This document shows positions 56,174-64,000 of a DNA stretch of 64,000 bases, in pieces. How positions within the stretch are numbered: the stretch's first letter is position 1; each line of letters opens with the position of its first letter. The translations under genes and the position numbers were made by a program. Source of the DNA: Hemileia vastatrix (Eukaryota > Basidiomycota > Pucciniomycetes > Pucciniales > Zaghouaniaceae); the NCBI GenBank assembly GCA_030280995.1, contig JASXTE010000001.1, positions 3,552,501 to 3,616,500 on the forward strand, read 5' to 3'. Under the pieces are notes generated by a model that worked only from the letters and a program-made list of their open reading frames with translations, made no database searches and was not told where the DNA came from.

Positions 56174-56209
56174 GATGTCAATTAAGACATGCACAAACAG
56201 CGCCAAATC

Positions 56210-57095
56210 ACACAACAAAGGCCCCTGCCAATGTTGGAAGACCACAGCGTCTGGTATTCCTCATAAGATAGCCTTTTTTTAAAATAGCACTACGTGAATT
56301 TACTGCATCAATTTCTATGGCGTTTGGGTCCCTGGAACTGGCCCCACTGATAGACACCACTCCAACCATCCATCCACTGAGCGTAAACTTGTTATCGATT
56401 TGGATGGCCAGCTTCATGAGTACTTGGAGGGAGGTTGGAAAAGGGTGACTGATTAGGGTGTTCCTGTTTTTTTTTGAGAGCCCATTTCTGAAGTGAAACA
56501 TGAGTGCTCATTCTCCCCATGTTGTAACATAGCTGGCATAGCCCCATAATTCTGACACATACTTGGTGACAGAGTGTTTCTATCATAACTGGTTGAGAGT
56601 GTTCTCCAAGGTTTTGGCCACATTGGGGTCACCAAAGGCCAGTTCAAAAGCCTCCATGAACTGTCTGAAAGTTATTTCCAACTCAGCATTTCCAAGGAGT
56701 TCCTTTGTATATGGCCTTTTCTGGTGTGCCACCTCATCTGTGAGGTAAGATATTGCAAATCCAATTTTTGATCACTTGTCTGGGAACTGATAGCCATTGA
56801 GCAAGACATAGAGGTTTACATGAAATACATACTGATCTTCTCAGGGGTCTTTCTTTCAATCAAAAAGTTCTGGGACTGCCATCTTTGGGCCTTTTGTGGG
56901 CAGGGCCTGTGCTTTGGCTTTGTCAGTGTCCAACTCTGACTCTGTGGGGCTGCAATATGAGGGGTTATCCTCTGCTTGATGTTCCATAAGTCTGGCATTC
57001 TGTTCTTGAAATAATGCCATCTTCTCTTCCATTGCAGTGAGGAGCACTGCATCAGATTGACCTGAGAGGTTCATGATTCTTTTGTAGTGCACTGG
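56210..57095 (-). pseudogene. Gag region of the outer Gypsy
   Basis: The frame from about 57092 reads LTAMEEKMALFQEQNARLME (coiled coil), then KGPKMAVPELFD. After stops it continues FRQFMEAFELAFGDPNVAKT and MFHFRNGLSKKNRNTLISHP, the usual retrotransposon gag core. The end where a zinc knuckle is expected (RRCGLPTLAGAFVV) is degraded and runs into the candidate solo LTR. Many frame changes. Confidence 0.7.
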
Positions 57096-57127
57096 TTATT
57101 GATTGGACAAAATATTAGGACCTAAGA

Positions 57128-57414
57128 AGGAAAATTACTACTAATACTAAAACAAGCCTAAGATGGATCTGACTATTCTGATACAGCAGTGAGACTAACT
57201 AAGAAAGACTATTTTGGGGTTACCAACAGTAAGGGTTACAGCTATGAGGGACTAAGAAGTAACTGGATCATTATATAATTTGTCCAATGAAGAATACCCC
57301 ACAGCACTTTCCCCATAAAACCCCCTTCTGAAATATCCCTTGCTTTCACCTATTACAATTCTTAGCACCCATAGTGCTCCTCCTCCTCCTCACCTCTCAA
57401 CTCAAAACCTAACA
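57128..57414 (-). repeat. 5' LTR of the outer Gypsy element
   Basis: Minus-strand LTR beginning TGTTAGGTTTTGAG and containing a GAGGAGGAGG stretch. Direct-repeat partner of 42906-43186. Confidence 0.75.
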
Positions 57415-57754
57415 GTGGGTGAATTATAATCATATTCAAAATAAAAAAAATGAAATGATTGAAAAATATATCTTTTTTGGTAAAAATAAAAGACATGTTG
57501 TAGAGTTTTTTTCCTTTTCCTTTTCATTTTCCTTTTTTATTTTTATTTTTTCTTTGACCAAAAAAATAAATATTTTTCAATCATTTCTTTTTTCTTTTTC
57601 TTTTAATTTTTTTTTGAATATGGCTATATTTCATCTTCTCTTTCCAATTGACTTACCTAGCCTCATGTTGCTAAAACCATTAGTTTTTAACCTGCAATTT
57701 TAAAATTTCTACAAAAATTACTAGCATAAAAAAATACCAACCATTTGTTTTCAT
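57415..57754. other. Spacer between the outer Gypsy and the LINE
   Basis: AT-rich, with a TTTTCCTTTTTTC run that is self-complementary to an upstream AAAAAATAAA region. No gene is seen. Confidence 0.4.
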
Positions 57755-57784
57755 GTTTTGTTTTATTTTATTTATTTATTTCAT

Positions 57785-60700
57785 ACAATCTCACCCGACT
57801 AAGGGCATGAAGGATCAGGGGGCGAAATCTAGGTACAAAATGGGTAGGGAACTAAGTAGGGGAAAAAAAACCAGCAATCAAAGGTAGACAAGTAGGGGCT
57901 ACTGCAAGAGGGGAACATTATTGGGGAATCTGTTTGTGGAAATGAGAAATGAAGCGACCTGAAATGTGATGGGGGAAGGGGACAAAAGGGAAGAGTAATC
58001 AAATGTAATATTATGTTTTTTGGCAAAATCAAAGAGTGCCTTGCACTCAATAAAATGTGCAGGGCAAAAGAGTAGGACATGTTTCAGGGTTTCCGGAGCA
58101 TTGAGGTGACATAAGGAGCAAAGAGGTGAGGGGGCAGCTTTGAAGCAAAAGAAGTAGTGTTTTAAGGGAGAGTGACCAGAGTGGAATTGGACAAAAGCAG
58201 TAGCATGTGCTTGTGGAAGATCCGTCAACACCTTAAAACAGAAGTGAGGGTTAAATCTACCCCTAAGTTTTCTAAGAGTGTCCCTGTTGGGGGGAGAGTG
58301 GAGAAGGAGGTTTGAGTGTTTCTTAATGTATGATTAAAGTGAGGAAATAGAGGGAGGGGGGCATCAAATGAAAGGAGAGACTTAGAAAGGGAAGCCAGAT
58401 CATGGGAGCCATTGGCAAACATGTCCACCACCTTGTTACCTAGTATCCCCCAGTGACCTGGACACCAGTGGAGAGAAACAGAAATTCTCAGGGTTGGAAG
58501 GCAGGATGGAAAAGACAGAGGAGGCAATTGAATGGAGCAGGGAGGAATTGTATTTTGGGTTTGAGGGGTAGGAAAGGGCCTTGATTGCTGACTGACTGTT
58601 GGTGTAAATGGTGAGGAAATTATAAAGTGAGTGAAAGGGGTTGTTGATGAAAAGACGCAAACCAAGAAGGATCCCAAACATCTCTTACTAGAGACAGAGT
58701 AGAGGTGTTGGTCACCTAGGCATTCCAAAAATGGGAAGTTCTGTCCCAGGTCAAAAGAAGCAGCAAATGTCCCTGATTCAGACTTAGACACATCAGTGTA
58801 GATAAGGTAATATGAGTGGGGTCTGGATGACATGATGTTGAGGGTCTCTGCACATGCCAGGTCCTTGGAGTCACTGATGTTAGCCGAAAAGAGGGGGGAA
58901 TCAGGGTGGAAATGGGGATGGGTGATGGGAGTCTAAGTTCAAGAGGGGGATTGAAGGAGGGAAAAGGTTGGATTTGGATAGAATATGGAGCTGGTGTTGA
59001 TGAGCTTTAGGGGAAGGGGAGGAGAGGAGGCATTTAGCCAGGCGGGACATGGGGTTTGAGGATGGGATAGTGAGGAGCCTTGTCCACGCCTTATTGACAG
59101 CTAAATCCAGAAGGTGTTTTCAAGGGAGGGAGGATGAGTTGTGCAATAAAAGTTTGACTGGAGTGGAGAGGAAAACACCAAGGGTCCTCCTCAGAGCTCT
59201 GTTGTCTACCACCTGCAGGAGTCTTATGGTACAAGAGTTCATCTTTAGATTGTGCCACGCAATGGCAGCATAATCTGTTATGGAATGAACTAAAGAGGTG
59301 ATCAGTGTACAATATTGCTTCAAAAGAATACCCCAACCTGATGATACCAGGCGGTGTATGGAGGCTGCCGCTTGAAGACCAGCTGCCACTAACTTGTTTC
59401 TGTTTGGGATGAATGACAGGGGGGGATTGAGAAGAAACACAAGCCATTTCATGGTGGAGGAGGGAGAAAGTTTTCTACCATTATAGGTGAGAGATGGGGG
59501 AGAGATTAAAATTTGTTAACGTTTAGTGAAAAGCATCCACTAGTTTTTGGAGAAATCAAAAACTGCGTCATGCTTGGAGCCCCAGGCAACCGCTTCTGAT
59601 CCCAATTTAGTGAGAGTAACTACCACTGCTTCCGGGTCCTTTCTGGCAGACACGAAAACTACATCATCAAGGTAGCTGAGGGCAAGTGAAGATTGAGAGA
59701 GGGATGGAAGGAGTAAAAGGTCAGAGTTATAGATTATGTATAAGAGAGGAGACAAAGGAGACCCTGGGGGAAGTCCTTTGTGGGAGAAGGAGACATGGGA
59801 ATTTGAAGGAGGAGAAGGCAATATTTGTCTTTCTTCCATACAGAGAATCAATGATGAGTGTAATTAGGCTATGAGGGAGGGGAATTGAGAAGAGAATTTG
59901 AGAGAGCCTTGTTTTTTTTACTGAAGGGAAGGCCCCTTTGACATCAAGTGAGAGAGCACTGACTGCATTACCATTCCTCCACTGGTCTTTGGTTCATGTG
60001 ACTAGATGAAGGAGGGAATTGGAGGTGCATCTGAAAGGGCAGCCGCCATAGTGAGTGTTGGGGAGAAGGTGTTCTGATTCTATTAGGTAAGAGAGGCATT
60101 TACTAAGGAGGGCTTCAAGAAGTTTTCCCATAGTGTTGAGGAGAGTGATGGGGAAATAGGCACCTGGAATGGAGTAGTCAGGGCAACTTGGTTTGGGGAT
60201 AATTACTGTCCTAGAAATCTTCCATGGAGTGGGGTAGTGTCCCGTGTCAAGACACTTCTGGAAGAGGGGGAGAAGAAGAGCAGCAACTGTGAGGGGGTTA
60301 CAATGAAGAAGAGAATTTGGGATAACATCAGGTCCGGGGGCCCTTCCTTTCTTCCTTTTAAGAAGGGCGGCAGAGATCTCCTGAACTGTGAAGGGGGGAG
60401 AGGGAGGAACTGAGGGGGGAGAGGGGTATTGATGTCCAAAAGATTTCAGGGGATAGACACCACTGAAGTGCCTTCTAAAAGAAGTCTGGCTTTCAGTAGG
60501 TTGTCAGTCACCAGAGAACCATCAGAATCAAGGAGAGGAGGGCTGGAACAAGGGGTAGATATGTGAGGGGATGAATTAGCTGGTTTAAACAAGGTGTTAG
60601 GTTTCAGGGAGGATAAATATATTTGCCAGTGTTGTTTGCAAAGATACTTGATTTTTGCATGGAAGACCTTTCTTGATTACAGAAACTCAGACTTGAAATG

Positions 60701-61705
60701 TGGAGCTGGGGAGAGCCTCGATTGACAAAGGGCTCTATAGCAGTTTTTCTTGAGGGGATCCAAGATACCACAATTCCAACATGTGGATACAATGAGCTAG
60801 GATGCTGTAGTGTGACAAAGGTTTCCATTAGTTCGATAAATAGGGAAGTGACTTGTTTGGAAGCCAAGTCAATAGAAGAGGGGGAGGAGAGAGGGGAAAT
60901 GGGGGGCACAATGGAGAGAGGACTCATCAAATGATTTACAATTCCTAAAGGGTTTCCTTTGAGGGGGAGGGAAGGGGAGTGGAAGGATTTTAGTGATGAT
61001 AGATCTTTGGTCAGAGAGATGAGAGGAGGAACTATCTCTGTCAGTGGTGCAACCTATAACCCAATCAGCAGCCTTCTCATTTGCAAATACCAGGTCAATC
61101 ACAGATGTGAAGCACTGGGAGTTTCAAAAGGTCAGCACTCCAGGTTGGGAGACAAGAGACATAGCAAGGTCAGAGAGGGAGTCAATGAAAAAGGACAAAT
61201 CTGGATAGTTTGAATGATGCTTGTATGGGTCTGCCCAAAGGTCATGATGCAAATTAGAGTCAGAAAAAAGGAAAATGGGGATATGATAGAATGGATGAAG
61301 AGAGGGGAAGATAAATTGGGAAGTGGCGAAGGAGGCAGGGGGTTGTAGAGGTTAGCGCAGATTATTGGGGTTGGGGAGAGGTTGATTTTGACAAGAGTGA
61401 ATTCAAGTGAGGGGCTAGGGATTGAAGTAAAGAGATGGAGGGGGAGTCTTTTGTTGATGTAAAAGCATCAGCAAATGGGGGAAGAGGGGGGGGAGAGATC
61501 AGGTGACATCCCCTGGCCGGAGCAGGAGAGAAGTGGTCAGGGAAGAGGAACAGCTCCTGAAATTCAAGAATGTCAAAATGGTTAGTTCTGGGGTCATTAA
61601 ACAGTGAGTGGAAAACATAGAATGATCTGTGACAATTGAGTTGGAAGAATTTGAAAAATGGGGAAGAGGTTGGGGATTTTTCAGTGTGGTCTCTATTCAT
61701 GAGTG
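57785..61705 (-). pseudogene. LINE ORF2: endonuclease, reverse transcriptase, RNase H
   Basis: Minus-strand blocks in order: endonuclease start FKFFQLNCHRSFYVFHSL and DILEFQEL (61362-61700), endonuclease end IDLVFANEKAADWVIG and SSHLSDQRS (60869-61102); RT finger region GRAPGPD-like near 60330, then AYFPITLLNTMGKLLEALL and LSLDVKGAFPSV (about 59930-60180); RT catalytic core HKGLPPGSPLSPLLYIIYNS and LSYLDDVVFVSARKD (59540-59851), with the F/YxDD box present as YLDD; thumb region (59120-59452). Then RNase H: YLIYTDVSKSESG, LTIYTNSQSAIKAL and LHWCPGHWGILGNKVVD (58225-58833). The C-terminus has CSLCHLNAPETLKHVLLFC, a CCHC-type motif (57899-58231). Several frameshifts; inactive. Confidence 0.85.
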
Positions 61706-61826
61706 ATTATGGGGGCAGGATGGAAGGTGGGGGAGGTGGAAGATAGGGGGAGAATTCAGAGGATTTTTGAGAAGGAGGGGGAGAGTTGTGAGGGAATTCT
61801 TGAGAGGGTGATCATGGGGGAGAGAG

Positions 61827-62475
61827 TCAACACGGTGAAAGCAGACTGGTGATGACAGCTTTGGTGCTGTGGCAACCAGCGCAGTTGGAGCATTTTGGGG
61901 GGAGAGAACAGTGAATTGGCAGGTGGCCCCTTCCCCAGCACTGGAAACAGGTGCTTCTTTCATGGTTTACAGCCTCAGTGCGACAAATCTGCCCTTCAAC
62001 AACAAGGGGGGAAGGGGGAAAGGGGGAAGCAAGGAGGTCAGCATCTGATTTGTCATGAAGATGCAGGACTACAGATGAGTGATTCTTCTGGGCCCTGGCT
62101 TCAGGGCACCTTAACCAGGAAATCCTGTACAGGGATTTGAGGGAATCTGGATTATCTTCAATCAAGGAATTAACACATGACTGGTCATTGAGGTCAAAAT
62201 AAGTTTGAATTCTGTGAGCAACAACAGGGAATGTGGGGGGTTTGTAGATTAATCCTTGAGGGAGGCATTCTTGCCAAGAACTGGTGAGGATGGTTTGGTT
62301 GTTCATTGAGTTCATGATAATTTTCAAGTTTTTTGACCTGTGGCGCATCACACCCTTAACGCAGATAGCAACATTGGAGGAGGGGTTAACAATTTTTTTG
62401 GAGGCTATCCGGTTGTTGATGAACAAGAGCAACTTGGGATTTGGCAGGTCTTTCAAAACAGGTGATTCCGGGTTG
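61827..62475 (-). pseudogene. LINE ORF1, C-terminal part with zinc knuckles
   Basis: The minus-strand frame reads KDLPNPKLLLFINNRIASKK, TSSWQECLPQGLIYKPPTFP, and then CFQCWGRGHLPIHCSLPPKC with CSNCAGCHST, CCHC zinc knuckles typical of Tad1-type ORF1 nucleic-acid-binding proteins. The N-terminal part is at 63658-64000 beyond the solo LTR. Confidence 0.8.
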
Positions 62476-62480
62476 GATTA

Positions 62481-63657
62481 TGTCAGTATAGTCTAGTATA
62501 TAAGTATGATATAATAGTGTTTATTTATGGTCCTAATACTTATTGATAAATGATTTAGTGATTAAACCTCAGGGGAAGACTAATAAAATAGTTATACTCA
62601 AATAAAACTCACAATACTTGGATTTTAATGCGTGCTAGTGGTGGAAAATAGATGTATAAAATATAGTTATAGCTTATATAAAGATAATATCAATTTATAA
62701 TGGCTTTATAATATATTTCTAAATGTTAATAATTTTATAGTAGTGTTTGTTTGAATTGTAGTAATTGAATGATGATAAATAACCGTCAAAATTCCTCCTT
62801 ACTTATACCCAAATCCACTGGAGTGCACAGACCTTCAATCCAGATGATGTCACTGCTATCCCTGGCAATTACAGCACTGTGAGGGCCCATCACCTCCCCA
62901 TAGCGTCCACTTCAAGCAGTTTCAACACCCAGACCTCCAGTAAGGACCCTCCATCACTATTAATAATAACACAGATCCATACCATAAATAGAAAATCCAG
63001 ATAAAAGCGGATACCATATAGAAACAGGTAAAATAAACAATCAAAAAGAGATTTAATGAAACCAAAAGCATATAAAGGAAACAAATAAAATGTCCAAGCC
63101 CCAAATAACATCCCCAAGCATCCACATTAACCCAGAAATGTCCTTCCAACCCATAAATCCGTGAATAACCATCCAAGGAAGTAAATTAAGTTGTCCAAAC
63201 TGGGTGTATGCGCCTGATATAGGTGTCTATGCTTCTGTAGGTGTTGTAAGTCCACTGATTTCGTCCATATGACCTAAAATAAGCAGAAAAACAAAGGTTA
63301 TAGGCTATTAAGGGGCTAAAACCCACTTATATACCTAAATATACATAATATACTGCATATTTCACTGAATATGAGATTTATGTATACATATAAGCTTATT
63401 TATGTCAATAATTACTTCATATAACTTAAGATAAGTATATTATGACTCCATTAACACCTTAATAAGTCTTATTAGGCCATGTATAAGCTATTTAAACTAC
63501 TATAAGTTATATAATAGAATAATAATTATATATATATATAATAAAATAATATATATTATTATTTTAACCTTATTTTTAAGATATAAGCTTAATTTACTTA
63601 AGTTTATCTTATTTTAAGCATAAGAAATACTCAGTCCTAAGGATATTTAGGCTGACA
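62481..63657. mobile_element. 1177-bp solo LTR inserted in the LINE ORF1
   Basis: The segment starts TGTCAGTATAGTC and ends TTTAGGCTGACA, with inverted TGTCAG/CTGACA tips. GATTA occurs immediately before (62476-62480) and after (63658-63662), a 5-bp target duplication. It contains no coding sequence; an internal element was presumably lost by LTR recombination. The insert is much more AT-rich than the LINE around it. Confidence 0.9.
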
Positions 63658-64000
63658 GATTATTTGACTGTAAAGAATGGGGGGCCAGAGCAAGGGAGGG
63701 GGGCAGAAGAAGGGCAGGAAGGGGAGGATACCTGAGGCGGAAGCTTGAGCAAAAGTTGGTTTTGAAGGGTGGGGGGGGGAGGGGCCTGAGGGGGAAGAGA
63801 CAGGACCAATAGGAGATAGACACGCCAAAATGGCATCAATATTTTGGTCTACAGATTTGAGAGATGGTTCTTTGAGGGGGGCAGCTGAATCTACAGGTGA
63901 CAAAGCTTGATGAAACATAGCCTGGTTTGCAAGGGGGGACAGAGCGGCGGCCAAAGCTTTGATATCTGACAAAGTGGTGGTATGAATATTGGTGCAGGAG
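63658..64000 (-). pseudogene. LINE ORF1, N-terminal part, partial
   Basis: Minus-strand frame with SDIKALAAALSPLANQ and a Ser/Pro-rich stretch ending SKPTFAQASASGILPFLPFF, the usual Pro-rich ORF1 linker. It continues beyond the window edge. The frame is separated from the rest of ORF1 by the solo LTR and a small shift. Confidence 0.7.

Larger units (their letters stand above)
42906..57414 (-). mobile_element. Outer Gypsy retrotransposon, minus strand, inactive
   Basis: LTR copies at 42906-43186 and 57128-57414 share long stretches (GGGACTGG/GGATCTGA, ATACAGCAGTGAGA, AGGGACTAAGAAGTAACTGG, CCCCACAG, CACCTCTCAA). Between them, on the minus strand, lie gag, protease, reverse transcriptase, RNase H, integrase and a chromodomain-like end, all with stops. 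It is interrupted by a second Gypsy element (44363-51991), MITEs at 52070-52267 and 53388-53600, and a candidate solo LTR (55151-56173). LTR divergence and many breaks indicate an old insertion. Confidence 0.85.
57755..64000 (-). mobile_element. Tad1-like LINE (non-LTR retrotransposon), minus strand, 5' end outside window
   Basis: On the minus strand the order is ORF1 with CCHC knuckles, AP endonuclease, reverse transcriptase, RNase H and a C-terminal Cys/His motif, the layout of the Tad1/I group of fungi. The 3' end at 57755-57785 finishes with an AAATAAATAAATAAAATAAA tail rather than pure A. It is interrupted by a solo LTR (62481-63657). Sequence is GC-richer than its surroundings. Frameshifts throughout. 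Confidence 0.85.

Noticed and set aside
42906..57419. A 5-bp target duplication for the outer Gypsy (TAGGG versus GTGGG)
   Set aside because: Only three of five bases agree, so I do not claim it.

Overview
The window looks like a piece of a large, AT-rich, transposon-packed fungal genome, most likely a rust fungus (Pucciniales). The evidence is short GT-AG introns of 56 to 131 bp, a NUP82/NUP88-type nucleoporin gene, a Tet-like 2OG-Fe(II) oxygenase of the kind expanded in basidiomycetes, and fungal-type Copia, Gypsy (with chromodomain), LINE, Tc1, Harbinger and CACTA elements. The species cannot be named from the sequence alone. The only clear host gene is the nucleoporin gene at 7767-10921 (minus). 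Almost everything else is mobile DNA, much of it nested.

Layout. 1-5000: a decayed Copia retrotransposon split exactly by a 3.7-kb DNA transposon (758-4470). 5030-7525: a Tc1 relic, a 19-bp minisatellite, a palindromic CACTA-type MITE and a candidate LTR. 7767-10921: nucleoporin gene. 11990-14281: two Tc1/mariner elements abutting on one TA dinucleotide. 14499-15214 and 42188-42770: the two halves of one Harbinger-type transposase gene. 42906-57414: a Gypsy element (minus) with a second Gypsy element (44363-51991) inserted in its integrase, plus two MITEs and a candidate solo LTR. 57755-64000: a Tad1-like LINE (minus) carrying a 1177-bp solo LTR.

The main discovery is what splits the Harbinger gene: a 26,967-bp CACTA-like (CMC) DNA transposon at 15218-42184. 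It has 41-bp terminal inverted repeats starting CACCACAG, a 3-bp ATT target duplication, and an insertion point whose removal rejoins the interrupted reading frame. It carries six genes that can be spliced in silico into uninterrupted frames: a SNF2-family ATPase, two mutually homologous accessory proteins (one on each side of the transposase), a Tnp2-family transposase, an unrecognised 693-aa protein and a Tet-like dioxygenase. It also carries a 2-kb satellite of CpG-containing palindromes (core TTTCGATCGAAA) with CpG-to-TpG decay, three covarying stem-loops upstream of the Tet-like gene, a 720-bp array of about thirteen different hairpins, and a nearly 6-kb AT-rich stretch without genes.

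How the parts may work together (inference): the transposase moves the element; the SNF2 ATPase could open chromatin; and the Tet-like oxygenase could remove or prevent cytosine methylation on the element's own palindromic CpG sites. If so, this is a giant transposon with its own anti-silencing module. TET/JBP genes linked to KDZ transposons are published for basidiomycetes. I do not know of a description of this combination in a 27-kb CACTA element, and novelty would need a database search.
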